Part shown: in pieces, positions 26,634 through 36,238 of the stretch
Numbering within the stretch: the stretch's first letter is position 1
Layout: the number at the start of each line of letters is the position of its first letter
Assembly (NCBI GenBank): GCA_016937695.1
Contig: JAFGWC010000155.1
Coordinates: forward strand, 1 to 59,987
DNA from: Bacteroidales bacterium
GTDB lineage: Bacteria; Bacteroidota; Bacteroidia; Bacteroidales; NBLH01
DNA length: 59,987 nt
Direction: 5' to 3'
Program-made: the position numbers and the translations under genes
The notes under the pieces: generated by a model
Databases searched by the model: none
What the model saw: the letters and a program-made list of their open reading frames with translations, nothing else
What the model was told of the DNA's origin: nothing

Positions 26634-29099
26634 TTAAAAATCAAAAGTTAAAGATAAACGATATGCAAAATTATCTTTAATATTTTCAAAAGCATATGCG
26701 CCATATCGGTAAAAAACGCCAAATCCGTATCCAACAAATTTAGCTTGACGAAAAATACTATTTATTAAAATTCCTGATTCAAAATAACCATTTTCCATTG
26801 TTTTTATTGGAATATTGTAATGATAATTCAAATTATTTAAAGAGCCGTATGCAAGGCTGGAAATAAGCAAAACTTCTGGTTTAAATTTCTTTGTTTTAAA
26901 TAATAAACTACCAAAATCTTGTCTGAAATAAACTGCGAAAAAACCGTCTGATAAAAACTCGTTCATTCTCATTGTAGCAAAGCTATTTGCCGATTCAACA
27001 TTAAAATCGTAATAGCTTCCATGTCCGTTATATAGCTTAAAATAAGGCACATCGCCCCAAACTTTTGCACCAACTAATTGTAAAAAAGTTTTACCAAAAG
27101 CTTTTGTTAAATACGATATTTGAAATTTTGCCTCGATTTTCAGATAATCATAATTTCCATCAAAAGTTTTTAAGCCTTTTATTATGTTTCCTGTAAAAAT
27201 TGGTGATGAAATATTTGTTGTTGAAAAAAATTCATTATCAATATAAGCTAATTTTTCGTTTGGCGCATATCGAAATTGCAAAGCTGTTTCAAAGAAATTA
27301 TAAATATCTCCAACAAAAGTATTTGATTGATTATCAAAATAATAACCCTTAATATTATGCATAGTTTGCGATGCGGCATTTAGCTTAAGATTTAAATGTT
27401 TAAATGAAATAAATTGAATATTTGACGAATATTCTTCAATGTAAGTCATATCTCTAATAAAATATTTCCTGTACATTTCTGATGAATTTAAACTTAATTT
27501 TTCCAGGAATTTATATCCCGATGATTCTACAACATCATTTTTATATCCAAATTCCAGTTTTAAATCTCTTTTCTTGTAAATATTAAAAACTAAATTTCCG
27601 CCATATTTAAATTCTTCATCGTTAAAACCATAAGCAAAATATCCGCCTAATGAAAACGCAGATGAAATTTTGTTGTTAGTTTTAAGTCCTAAACCTGTTC
27701 TAAAACCTTCAAAAACATTATAATCAATAATACTATTAATTGCAATATCTAAAAATCCTAAAGGAATATAGCCTTTTGAAACAGTTTGAGCAATTTTTAC
27801 CTTTAAATCAAGATTGTGCTTTTCGCCAACACTGTCGATTACATGATATGTATTAATTTCTTTTTCGGTGAGCGAATCTCTTCTATTATTCAACCAAAAT
27901 AAGGAATCTTTATTATGTGCATCTTCGGCAATTTCGAGACTTGCAATTTTAAATTCTTTATCGCTTATTTCTTTATTTAACTGAATATCTGAAACATAGC
28001 TTTTCGAAACTCCAATAGTTCTCATTCGCAAAGCTCCAGTTTGACCAACAACATTATTAATAACCATTGAAGTATTTAATTCGGCCGGAAACCAATATTC
28101 ATCATCAATTAAATTATAATTTTGTTGAATTTCGATATTGAACAAACCATCGGCATCAACAGGTTTTGCAATTACGTTTTGAATTGCATATTTGTGCGTG
28201 TTTATATTTAAAACTCCTTCTAGAGCTTCAAAATTCTTGTTCTTTTTTGGTTTAAACGAAATCACAAAAATTGTATCGCCGCGCTGATTGTATGTTGTAT
28301 CTTCAATATTAAAAAAATACCTTTTTGTGCTTCCTTTACTTATCGGATTAATATATCTGCTTTCGGCAATATTTATCATTTCGTCGTAAAACCAAAGCGA
28401 TTGAAGTTGAGTTGCCAAAACAAAAAACGAAGCTTGTTTTAAGCCTGAAACCTTAGTTGCAATTACTTTTTCGCTAATTTTTCCCGGATTTTTATATTTT
28501 CTTTCGCTTAAAGTTTCAATCATAAAAAAATACATTTTATCAATTAACTCTTTCGCTTTTATATACGAAGAATCGCTCATAATTGAGTCAATATCTAGTT
28601 TTTTGTTTTGAGCATCTTTAAGCGAATTGTCAATATCAAATGTTAAAACCATTTTATTGTATGTTTTACACGAAAATGATTTTAAACTTTCCGGATTATT
28701 AATTTTACTGTTTTCAATTACTTTATTTATAATTCTGTGTGCAGGATTTTTGCCCGGAAAAACCGTTACTTCATTTATATCAAAAGTTTTTAATTTAAGC
28801 TTTATTATTAATTGCTTATCTTTATTTATTTTACTGATATTCAGATGTTTAGGATTATAGCCAACATAACTGAATTGTAAAAATTCTATATTATTTGCAT
28901 TACTGATTTCAAAACTTCCGTCGATATCTGAACTTAAACCCTGATTGCTTTTATTGTAAACAATATTTACAAAAGGAAGCTTTTGGTTTGTAATGCTATC
29001 AACAATAATTCCTTTTATATTTCCGTTTTGCGAAAAGCTTTTTATTGGTAAAATTGTTAAAATTAAAATTAGAGTTTTAAAAATTAATTTTTGGTCCAT
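26634..29099 (-). CDS. DUF5686-type outer membrane protein with carboxypeptidase-like domain
   Basis: The 821-residue protein has a signal peptide (residues 1-23, ending KSFS), then a carboxypeptidase-regulatory-like beta-sandwich at about 25-115 (GNIKGIIVDSITNQKLPFVNIVY, FSYVGYNPK), the DUF5686 signature PGKNPAHRIINKVIENS near 120, and a long C-terminal region of alternating aromatic strands ending SLTFDF, typical of an outer-membrane barrel. The family resembles TonB-dependent-receptor relatives without the plug. It is common in Bacteroidota; the transported or bound molecule is unknown. Single gene on the minus strand, upstream of era. Confidence 0.85.
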   Translation of the reverse strand: MDQKLIFKTLILILTILPIKSFSQNGNIKGIIVDSITNQKLPFVNIVYNKSNQGLSSDIDGSFEISNANNIEFLQFSYVGYNPKHLNISKINKDKQLIIKLKLKTFDINEVTVFPGKNPAHRIINKVIENSKINNPESLKSFSCKTYNKMVLTFDIDNSLKDAQNKKLDIDSIMSDSSYIKAKELIDKMYFFMIETLSERKYKNPGKISEKVIATKVSGLKQASFFVLATQLQSLWFYDEMINIAESRYINPISKGSTKRYFFNIEDTTYNQRGDTIFVISFKPKKNKNFEALEGVLNINTHKYAIQNVIAKPVDADGLFNIEIQQNYNLIDDEYWFPAELNTSMVINNVVGQTGALRMRTIGVSKSYVSDIQLNKEISDKEFKIASLEIAEDAHNKDSLFWLNNRRDSLTEKEINTYHVIDSVGEKHNLDLKVKIAQTVSKGYIPLGFLDIAINSIIDYNVFEGFRTGLGLKTNNKISSAFSLGGYFAYGFNDEEFKYGGNLVFNIYKKRDLKLEFGYKNDVVESSGYKFLEKLSLNSSEMYRKYFIRDMTYIEEYSSNIQFISFKHLNLKLNAASQTMHNIKGYYFDNQSNTFVGDIYNFFETALQFRYAPNEKLAYIDNEFFSTTNISSPIFTGNIIKGLKTFDGNYDYLKIEAKFQISYLTKAFGKTFLQLVGAKVWGDVPYFKLYNGHGSYYDFNVESANSFATMRMNEFLSDGFFAVYFRQDFGSLLFKTKKFKPEVLLISSLAYGSLNNLNYHYNIPIKTMENGYFESGILINSIFRQAKFVGYGFGVFYRYGAYAFENIKDNFAYRLSLTFDF

Positions 29100-29258
29100 T
29101 TTATTATTCTTGAATTAGTTTATTGAATTAGGCGTTTAGTTAATGCTATTTTTTCAGTATTTTCAAGCATTTTGTATTATAAACCATATAAGAAATATAA
29201 GAACATATAAGATTCATATAATAGTTTGCTTTATATATAAAGATGTTAAGAATATTGT

Positions 29259-30815
29259 TTAAATGCCTAATTCAATTAGCTTATTAATTTTTTTATAAAT
29301 AACGGAAATCAATAAAATAACTGATATCAATAATGAAATTTTTCCTGTTAAATTGCCGAAATTAACATAAAAAGTATTTTTTTTATTTAAATTAATTTCA
29401 CCTTTCAAACTTGATTTTTGCCAAGTTGGTATTTTTTTATAAATTTCGCCTTTTTGATTTATTAAACACGAAATGCCTGTGTTTGCTGCGCGTGCAACAC
29501 TTCTTCTTGTTTCAACAGCTCTAATTTGCGAACATAATAAATGCTGATAAAATCCGGGAGTATTTCCCCACCAAGCATCGTTGGTTAATACAAAAATTAC
29601 ATTTGCATGATTTTTAATAAAGTCTGTAACAAACTCTGTATAAACCGATTCGTAACAAATTACAGGCGCAATTTCAGCTTTTTCAGAAAAAAATACTTTT
29701 CTTTTTAAATCTTCGGAAAGCGAGTTTGTATTTCCGCCAAAATCAAAATTATATTTTTTAAAAAAAGCAAAATATTTTTCAAAAGGCATTTTTTCAACTC
29801 CTAAAACCAATTTAGATTTATGATATATTTGCACAAAATTTGTTGTATCTATTTGGAAAACAGCATTATAAAAAAGAGTGTCTTTTTTTTCGAGTTTATA
29901 AGAATATAAACCGCCTATTATTTTAATATTTCTATTTTCTGATATTAAGGATTTAATTTTATAAAAATCAGTATTTTCAAAAATTTTATTTTCATCTAAA
30001 TAAACAGGAAAAGAAGCTTCAGGAAAAATTACAAAATCGGTATTTGAATCAATATTTTTTAAAGCTGACTTAATTTGCGCATCTATTTGATTATCAAACA
30101 ATTCGCTTTTGTATTTTTCGGTATAAGGATTTATATTTGGCTGAATTATTAAAACATTTATTGCTTTGTTTTCTTCTTTATAATTTTTATAAATATTTAA
30201 AGAAATAAAAATAGGTATAATTAAAGCCAAAATCGACAGTATAGAAAAAATTAAAGCCTTTTTCTTTTTTGAATTTAAGTAAAAATCAAAAGTTAAAAAC
30301 AAAAATAAATTAACAAATAAAATCCAAGATGTTCCACCTAAAATTCCTGTAAACTCGTACCATTGAATAAGTTTTAGGTTTTGCGCCAACCAATGTCCCA
30401 AATTCATATAAGGCCAAGAAATTTCCCAATGATAATGTAAATATTCGAAAGAAATCCAGTAAAATATAAATGAAAAGTAAAAAGATATGTTTCCAAGTTT
30501 GTTTTTTGTATAAGCAATTAAAGCAAAAACGATTGCCATAAAAAACGAATTAATGCTTATTACAGCTATAAATCCGACAAATGAAGATTTATAAAGCCAC
30601 CAAACTATTAATAAATGAAAAATAAAAAAAGCTACAAATGTGTATTGAAAAATTTCGGCAAATGAATATTTGTAGTTTTTAATTAAATATAAAAGCGGAA
30701 TAAATGCAACAAATAAACTTACAAACGGAAAATATTTATTCCATGTCAAACCAAATAAAACACCTGAAATTACGCTTAAAACATAAGGTTTTATATGGTT
30801 TGTATTAAATTTCAC
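29259..30815 (-). CDS. lnt: Apolipoprotein N-acyltransferase
   Basis: Lnt adds the third acyl chain to lipoproteins in the inner membrane. The 518-residue protein has six to eight N-terminal membrane helices, then a nitrilase-fold domain with the catalytic triad Glu266 (IFPEASFP), Lys335 (YHKSKLVLGVEKMPF) and Cys387 (APVICYESVY), and a last helix near the C-terminus. All catalytic residues are present. The start overlaps the stop of the upstream EamA gene by four bases, so they are coupled. The window has several lipoproteins as potential substrates. Confidence 0.93.
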   Translation of the reverse strand: MKFNTNHIKPYVLSVISGVLFGLTWNKYFPFVSLFVAFIPLLYLIKNYKYSFAEIFQYTFVAFFIFHLLIVWWLYKSSFVGFIAVISINSFFMAIVFALIAYTKNKLGNISFYFSFIFYWISFEYLHYHWEISWPYMNLGHWLAQNLKLIQWYEFTGILGGTSWILFVNLFLFLTFDFYLNSKKKKALIFSILSILALIIPIFISLNIYKNYKEENKAINVLIIQPNINPYTEKYKSELFDNQIDAQIKSALKNIDSNTDFVIFPEASFPVYLDENKIFENTDFYKIKSLISENRNIKIIGGLYSYKLEKKDTLFYNAVFQIDTTNFVQIYHKSKLVLGVEKMPFEKYFAFFKKYNFDFGGNTNSLSEDLKRKVFFSEKAEIAPVICYESVYTEFVTDFIKNHANVIFVLTNDAWWGNTPGFYQHLLCSQIRAVETRRSVARAANTGISCLINQKGEIYKKIPTWQKSSLKGEINLNKKNTFYVNFGNLTGKISLLISVILLISVIYKKINKLIELGI

Positions 30816-31705
30816 TTTTTATTTACTAAATAAACACCTGCTAAAATAATTACAATAAATAAAACTTGTGTGATTGAAATTAGTTCGCCGTCTAAAACTC
30901 CCCACAATATTGCAACAATAGGAATTAAATAAGTAACCGAAGAAGCAAAAAGTGCTGTTGTAGATTTAATTAATGCATTAAAAATTATGGTTGCAATAAC
31001 TGAACTGAAAGCAGCTAAAATGAACACATAAAAAAAATTAATTTGATAATTATCTGTACTTAGTGCAAAACTAAAATCAGAAGTAAATAAATAAAATCCG
31101 GCAAGCGGACCAATAAATAAAAATGCAATGGCTATAATTGTAACTGCATCAATATCTGGTAGTTTCTGCTTTATTTCGTTAACGCTTATTCCATAAAACA
31201 ATGTTGCAACAACAATTAAAATAGGATATAAACTATCAGTTCTAAAATTGAAGCTCGAATTTGAGAGAATAAGTCCGGCAGCACCAACTAATCCTATTGT
31301 AATGCCCAAAATATTTAGCCAGCGAATTTTAATTTTGTAAAAAGAAAGTCCTATAAGCAAAGCAAACAGTGGAGTTAAAGAATTAAGCATTCCGGCAATT
31401 GAGCTATCAACTTGGGTTTGAGCTTTAGTAAATAAAAATGCAGGAATTCCGTTACCAATAAAACCAACTATTAAAAGCGATTTAATATTTTCTTTTTTTA
31501 TTCTTTTTAACCGTTGAAAAACAAAAGGAGTAAGTAGCATAAAAGAAATAAAAATCCTAAAAGCGGCAACTTGCATATCAGAATATGATTCAAGTCCCTT
31601 TTTCATTAAAATAAAAGAGCTTCCCCAAATTAGTGCAAGCAATGAAAGAACTATCCATTGGCTACTTTTATTATTTAAATCTATACTTTTTATTTTTACT
31701 ATCAT
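30812..31705 (-). CDS. EamA/DMT-superfamily transporter
   Basis: A 297-residue protein with ten membrane helices in two EamA repeats. The first half has WIVLSLLALIWGSSFILMKKGL and FRIFISFMLLTPFV; the second begins near YPILIVVATLFYGISVN. It is closer to the general RhaT/YdcZ-type DMT permeases than to the tandem pair at 16.4-18.2 kb. Translationally coupled to lnt by a 4-base overlap; a functional link is not implied. Substrate unknown. Confidence 0.85.
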   Translation of the reverse strand: MIVKIKSIDLNNKSSQWIVLSLLALIWGSSFILMKKGLESYSDMQVAAFRIFISFMLLTPFVFQRLKRIKKENIKSLLIVGFIGNGIPAFLFTKAQTQVDSSIAGMLNSLTPLFALLIGLSFYKIKIRWLNILGITIGLVGAAGLILSNSSFNFRTDSLYPILIVVATLFYGISVNEIKQKLPDIDAVTIIAIAFLFIGPLAGFYLFTSDFSFALSTDNYQINFFYVFILAAFSSVIATIIFNALIKSTTALFASSVTYLIPIVAILWGVLDGELISITQVLFIVIILAGVYLVNKK

Positions 31706-31734
31706 GCTAATTTATAAATACTTATACAACACAA

Positions 31735-31775
31735 AAATCCCTTTAACGCAATATAAAAAAGCATTTAAGGGATTT
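31735..31775 (-). terminator. Terminator after rpoZ
   Basis: AAATCCCTTTAACGC pairs with GCATTTAAGGGATTT across a short A-rich loop, with one or two mismatches. On the minus strand a TTTTTG tract follows, fitting the end of the bamD-rpoZ transcript. Confidence 0.7.
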
Positions 31776-31797
31776 GTTATAATAAAACGAAGAAAAA

Positions 31798-32121
31798 TTA
31801 TTCTTTAACTTCCGGTTTTCTATAATAAATTTGATCTTCAATAAATTCCTGAATTGCTATTAATGAAGGTTTTGGTAAACGTTCGTAAAATTTAGAGATT
31901 TCAATTTGTTCTCTATTTTCAAAAACTTCTTCTAAGTTATCTGTATATGAAGCAAATTCTTCTAATTTTTTATTTAATTCTTCTTTAATATCAGAACTTA
32001 TTTGATTTGCTCTTTTACTAATAACTGTAAGTGTTTCGTACAGATTACCTGTATCCTTGTCTAATTCTGCTTTGTCGCGTGTAATTGTACTTAATGAAGC
32101 ATTGGTTTTCTTATAATTCAT
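31798..32121 (-). CDS. rpoZ: RNA polymerase omega subunit, Bacteroidota form
   Basis: A 107-residue protein. The core YETLTVISKRANQISSDIKEEL matches the omega signature (R-A-x-Q), which wraps the C-terminus of the beta' subunit. The Bacteroidota form is longer and carries the conserved segment FASYTDNLEEVFENREQIEISKFYERLPKPSL, seen here. It lies 32 bases after bamD, the same neighbour as in many related genomes. Confidence 0.88.
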   Translation of the reverse strand: MNYKKTNASLSTITRDKAELDKDTGNLYETLTVISKRANQISSDIKEELNKKLEEFASYTDNLEEVFENREQIEISKFYERLPKPSLIAIQEFIEDQIYYRKPEVKE

Positions 32122-32153
32122 ATTCTACAGTTTTTTTCTTACTATAATTTTAA

Positions 32154-32954
32154 TTAATTAAAAGGCTCTAATTTTTTAATTATACTTTCGTGAATACGAT
32201 TCACATCCTTATTATATTCACTTTCCGGAAAATTTTTCACAAATGTTTTATAATCCTTCAAAGCAACTTCCAAACGACTTTTAGCTTTGTCATAAACCGA
32301 GTTTATTGCATAATTGTAACTGGATTTTAAAGTGTAATATAAAATATCTTCTTTAGAATCAGTTTCAGGAAATTGTTCAAGGCTGCTTTTCAATGCAATT
32401 GCTGCTGCTTTATATTGATAAATTTTATAATACAAAAAAGCATTATCGTATGATTTCACTTCTAATTTTTTTCTCAATTCATCTAAAAGTTCGTTACATT
32501 GTTCCATTCTTTCAGTATCAGGATATCTTCCTAGATATAACTGAATTTCAGAAATTGCTTTATATGTTGATTCTTGATCTAATGATGTTTTTGGTGAATC
32601 TAAATAATAACAATATGCGCTTAAAAAGCTACATTCTTCAGTATATTTACTGTTTGGAAAAGAATTTGCAAATTTATTAAAATAATGACCTGCCATAATA
32701 TAATCTTTTAAATTATAATTACAGTGTGCAAAATAATATGAAATTTCTTCGCCTTTCTCTGTTCCTCTATAAATTGGCACTAATTGTTCGTAAAGAGTCA
32801 TCGCTTTAGCGTAGTTACCTTCATCATAATATTCTTTAGCTTTTTCATATTTCAAAGTTGTATCTGAGCTTTTTAACAGCCTTTGATATTTGCATGAAGA
32901 AACTCCTATTAGAAGAAAAATTACTACAATAAAATATTTTGTGCTTTTAATCAT
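32154..32954 (-). CDS. bamD: Outer membrane assembly lipoprotein BamD
   Basis: BamD is the essential lipoprotein partner of BamA in inserting barrel proteins. The 266-residue protein has a lipoprotein signal with lipobox GVSSC (Cys21), then five TPR-like helical repeats: YEKAKEYYDEGNYAKAMTLYEQL, the segment with YYFAHCNYNLKDYIMAGHYFNKF and further pairs. The tail DYKTFVKNFPESEYNKDVNRI is typical of the family. A TATCTTTG element lies at 33021-33028 upstream. It is the first gene of the bamD-rpoZ unit. Confidence 0.9.
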   Translation of the reverse strand: MIKSTKYFIVVIFLLIGVSSCKYQRLLKSSDTTLKYEKAKEYYDEGNYAKAMTLYEQLVPIYRGTEKGEEISYYFAHCNYNLKDYIMAGHYFNKFANSFPNSKYTEECSFLSAYCYYLDSPKTSLDQESTYKAISEIQLYLGRYPDTERMEQCNELLDELRKKLEVKSYDNAFLYYKIYQYKAAAIALKSSLEQFPETDSKEDILYYTLKSSYNYAINSVYDKAKSRLEVALKDYKTFVKNFPESEYNKDVNRIHESIIKKLEPFN

Positions 32955-33020
32955 ATTTTTTATTTATTTTTTCAGAATAAATATTTAAAATCCAGTTAAT
33001 TCCATTTCAGAATAAGCTGA

Positions 33021-33028
33021 CAAAGATA
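33021..33028 (-). promoter_or_regulatory. Promoter -7 element for bamD-rpoZ
   Basis: Minus strand reads TATCTTTG, 66 bases before the bamD start. The -33 box is not clear. Confidence 0.45.
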
Positions 33029-33056
33029 AATATTTTTTTTGTGAGAACAGTTTTTT

Positions 33057-34817
33057 TTAATTATTATTTTCAGTTGCATTATTTATAGGATAAACAACAT
33101 CCTGACAGAAAACTTTATAAATCCAGCCTTTATTGTTTTCAATACCCGAAATTTTTACCGTTATTGTACTATCTGCAGTTTGGTAATCCATTAAAATTGT
33201 ATTCATTCCTGCAACTTCTACTTTTGAGCTAAACAATAAATTTTCATCTGAAATATCATAAACTCCACCTTTGTATACTTCAATTTTATCAGGTTTTGCA
33301 AACATATTATAAAATATTTTTAAGCGACCTTTTGATTTATTTAATTTGAAATTTTTAATTGTAGTTCCATTCCATTCCGATTTTGTAAATAATCCGCAAT
33401 TTTCTACTTTACTATCTACATAAACCAATGTGTCTTTGTTTAATAAAATTTCGTTTATGCTATCTAATACAAAATCGTTATTATATGGTAAATAACCAAC
33501 TGCATTAATTTTAACTTTTTGTGGAGATTTAGAATCTAAAGCCGCAAAATTAACAAAATCATTTCCTTTAATTCTTTCAGATAAAACAGTATCGCTAAAT
33601 ATTAAACTAATTTTTGCATTTACTACAGATTCGCCACTTATTTCATCTTTAACAAAATATTTATAATTTCTGATTATTGTATCTTTTTCAATTTTAATTT
33701 CCTCATTTTCAGCCATTTCAGCTTTCGAAAAATCAATTTTACTAAATAAAATTATAATTGCTATTAATACAATTGCTCCTAAAAGTGCCAACAATACTTT
33801 TTTATTTGATGTATCAATAACCATTTCATGTAACTCATTGTCTTCCTGGCATATATACTCTGATTCTATTTTTTTCCCTTTGATATCAACAAATGCTTTT
33901 ATTCTGCTGCCAAGCCTTATATCATCAATCATTGCTTCTCCATTTTGATTGGAATATTTATTTCTGATTTTCTCATCATATTCCAATTTTATTATTGCAT
34001 TTGGAACTGGTTCTGAGTGAGAATCAACAAGGCGAAACTTCATTCTTACAATAGAATCAAGTGCTGATGTATTATATGCAAAATCCTTTATTTTTTCGCC
34101 ATGAATAATGTATTCATCAATTCCTTTTTCACATGTTACATTATGCCATGGCAATGATTTTCCAAACATTAGTTGTTTACAAGAAACTATTGTGTCAATT
34201 TTTATATCTTTAACAATAATATTTCCGTTTGCATTTGTTACAGCTTCAAATTCATCTTGATCAATTTTAAATCTCATATCTGCATTTCGAATAACCTGTC
34301 CACTTTCGTCAATAAGTTTAAATTTCATATCTGAGCTTTCGAATAAAAAATCTCCCACAAAGAAATATTGTGCTTTATCTCTTACACATTGAAAATGTTC
34401 GGCATTATATTCTTTTCCTTTAAAAATTTGATAAGCTTTTATTTTTGTATTTAAAGGGATGTTTTTTAAAATTATTTGTCCTGTATTATCGCTTGTATGT
34501 TCTTCCTTTTTCCCTCTGTACTCAAAAAAGATATTTAAACCGCTAAGTGAATTTTGATTATTGCCAATAATAACAAAAAGCATATCAAGTTTTATCAGCT
34601 CTAGTTTAATGTTTTCTTCTCCTTTTTCTTTAAATTTGAAAAAATATTTATCACTTTCATTAATAAAACAGGCTATTTCAACTTTTTCCGGCAATCCTTT
34701 TAAGCTGATAATTCCTTCGCCATCTGTAGAAATAGTTTCAATTGAGTTTTTATACTCAAAAACCACTTCTGTGTTTTTTAATATAACATTTTCGCAATCT
34801 GTAAAAATTAACTTCAT
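33057..34817 (-). CDS. Multi-domain protein with tandem Ig-like repeats around one membrane helix
   Basis: I do not know this 586-residue protein. It has no signal peptide. Four Ig-like or carboxypeptidase-regulatory-like units occupy about residues 1-75, 77-155, 163-235 and 258-330; they share a 'strand, T-x-x-x-G-x-I-x-L/I-x-x-I/L' pattern (ISTDGEGIISLKGLP, HTSDNTGQIILKNIP, VTNANGNIIVKDIK, YSNQNGEAMIDDIR). One membrane helix lies at 341-358 (VLLALLGAIVLIAIIILF), followed by a fifth repeat-like unit and a C-terminal beta-rich domain. Without a signal peptide the first four repeats would face the cytoplasm and the end the periplasm. It is a monocistronic gene between bamD and DUF6249. Confidence 0.6.
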   Translation of the reverse strand: MKLIFTDCENVILKNTEVVFEYKNSIETISTDGEGIISLKGLPEKVEIACFINESDKYFFKFKEKGEENIKLELIKLDMLFVIIGNNQNSLSGLNIFFEYRGKKEEHTSDNTGQIILKNIPLNTKIKAYQIFKGKEYNAEHFQCVRDKAQYFFVGDFLFESSDMKFKLIDESGQVIRNADMRFKIDQDEFEAVTNANGNIIVKDIKIDTIVSCKQLMFGKSLPWHNVTCEKGIDEYIIHGEKIKDFAYNTSALDSIVRMKFRLVDSHSEPVPNAIIKLEYDEKIRNKYSNQNGEAMIDDIRLGSRIKAFVDIKGKKIESEYICQEDNELHEMVIDTSNKKVLLALLGAIVLIAIIILFSKIDFSKAEMAENEEIKIEKDTIIRNYKYFVKDEISGESVVNAKISLIFSDTVLSERIKGNDFVNFAALDSKSPQKVKINAVGYLPYNNDFVLDSINEILLNKDTLVYVDSKVENCGLFTKSEWNGTTIKNFKLNKSKGRLKIFYNMFAKPDKIEVYKGGVYDISDENLLFSSKVEVAGMNTILMDYQTADSTITVKISGIENNKGWIYKVFCQDVVYPINNATENNN

Positions 34818-34991
34818 TGGTTTTTATATGTTGAAAATTATGAATAATTATATTTTTTTGATTTTTTTACAAAATTGATAAAATTATATGTAATCTTAAA
34901 ATAACTAAGCACTTATTAAAAATATATCTGCAAAAAATTTTTTATATTTAATATTAACTACAAATTGAATACCGAAACACTTTACAGCAAT

Positions 34992-35024
34992 AAAAAAAAG
35001 TCTTATGTGAAAGACATAAGACTT
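34992..35024 (-). terminator. Terminator after the DUF6249 gene
   Basis: AAGTCTTATGT (34998-35008) and ACATAAGACTT (35014-35024) form an 11-bp perfect stem with a five-base loop; the minus strand continues with eight T residues. Confidence 0.85.
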
Positions 35025-35077
35025 CAATAATTTACAGTAAAAAACTAATATAATTTAATTTCAATTCTTAACTGAAA

Positions 35078-35413
35078 TTAATTATTTTCATCAGCAAGTT
35101 TCTTTCCTTCAATTAGATAGTTAACAACTAAAGCGAGACCTGCAAAAAGAAAAATCATAGAAAAATACGCAGTTTGTTCAATTAAAGAAGTGTAATTAGC
35201 TATTATGTTTCCAAACAAAACACCTAAGCCAATACCAACTAAAAACATGCCTATTTTTAAAGTTGGAAATCCTCTTGATTTTGATTTAAATAGATTTGCA
35301 TCTGCGCCTTTTTCAATTAATGCCAGTCTTTCTTTGTTTCTTGTTGTATAAAACAAAAACATAATTAATACTATACTAGCAAATAAGCTAATTGGAACTA
35401 AAATTTCAGTCAT
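35078..35413 (-). CDS. DUF6249-like small membrane protein
   Basis: A 111-residue protein with three hydrophobic segments: residues about 5-22, 52-72 and 80-100. Between the first two is a charged stretch TRNKERLALIEKGADANLFK, which is characteristic of the DUF6249 family. In Bacteroidota this family sits beside ECF sigma factor genes, as here: the sigma gene starts 154 bases away in the opposite direction. A role in membrane-linked regulation is a guess from context. Confidence 0.75.
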   Translation of the reverse strand: MTEILVPISLFASIVLIMFLFYTTRNKERLALIEKGADANLFKSKSRGFPTLKIGMFLVGIGLGVLFGNIIANYTSLIEQTAYFSMIFLFAGLALVVNYLIEGKKLADENN

Positions 35414-35567
35414 TTTTTTAAATTTTTGATTAATAATCTCTTTTTCACTTATTATGACGCAAAGAATTAAAATCGGTTACAAATAAGTGATGTTTTATTT
35501 TCAGAAAAAATAAATTTTCGTTTAAAATTTGTAACTTTAAAATAAAATTTGCGTCTAATCAAATACC

Positions 35568-36131
35568 ATGGATAAATTTAATGAGGCTTATTACATAGAG
35601 AAAGTAAAAAGTGGGCAGATTGACGCATTCAGATTTTTAATTGATAAAAATAAAAATATTGTTTTTAATATAGTTTTGAGAATTATAAAAAACAAAGAAG
35701 ATGCTGAAGAAATAGCTCAGGATGTTTTTATCAAAGCTTTTGAATCGATAAATAAATTTAAAGGCGATTCGAAATTTTCAACTTGGCTATATAAAATCGC
35801 TTACAATTCTGCAATATCAAAAATCAGAAAAAAAACAATAAAAACCACTAATATTGAAGAGCACGAACTATCTGATTTTCAGATTGATGAGATATACGAA
35901 GATTTTGAAAAAACTATTGTCGACAAACAAGAAATTTTAAACAAAGCTATTAACAAACTTTTACCTGAAGAATCAACAATTATTAATTTATACTATTTAG
36001 AAGAAAATTCAATTTCTGATATTTGTAAAATAACAAGTTTAAGCATTTCAAATGTAAAAATTAAATTACATCGAGCCAGAAAAAAATTATTTAACAGCTT
36101 AAATGAAATAATGATTAAAGAAATTGCTTAA
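35568..36131 (+). CDS. ECF-type RNA polymerase sigma factor
   Basis: The 187-residue protein has region 2 (FNIVLRIIKNKEDAEEIAQDVFIKAFESI, FKGDSKFSTWLYKIAYN) and region 4 with a helix-turn-helix (LPEESTIINLYYLEENSISDICKITSLSISNVKIKLHRARKKL). There is no region 1.1 or 3, so it belongs to the small extracytoplasmic-function group. Upstream, TAAAATTTG at 35543-35551 resembles the -7 element with one extra base. It is followed after 107 bases by a small two-helix membrane protein that may be its anti-sigma factor. Its last codons and stop are duplicated in tandem. Confidence 0.92.
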   Translation: MDKFNEAYYIEKVKSGQIDAFRFLIDKNKNIVFNIVLRIIKNKEDAEEIAQDVFIKAFESINKFKGDSKFSTWLYKIAYNSAISKIRKKTIKTTNIEEHELSDFQIDEIYEDFEKTIVDKQEILNKAINKLLPEESTIINLYYLEENSISDICKITSLSISNVKIKLHRARKKLFNSLNEIMIKEIA

Positions 36132-36154
36132 TTGATTAAAGAAATTGCTTAATT
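36113..36154. repeat. Perfect 21-bp tandem duplication at the sigma gene stop
   Basis: GATTAAAGAAATTGCTTAATT occurs at 36113-36133 and again at 36134-36154. The first copy encodes the last residues and the stop TAA at 36129-36131; the second lies just outside the gene. It is the same kind of event as at 7673-7724. Confidence 0.9.
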
Positions 36155-36238
36155 TTACTAATTATATTTCTTTTTTTTGCGAAAAGAGGAAACTTATATA
36201 CTTAATTGCCTTAAAACGAGATAATTAAACAAATTAAA

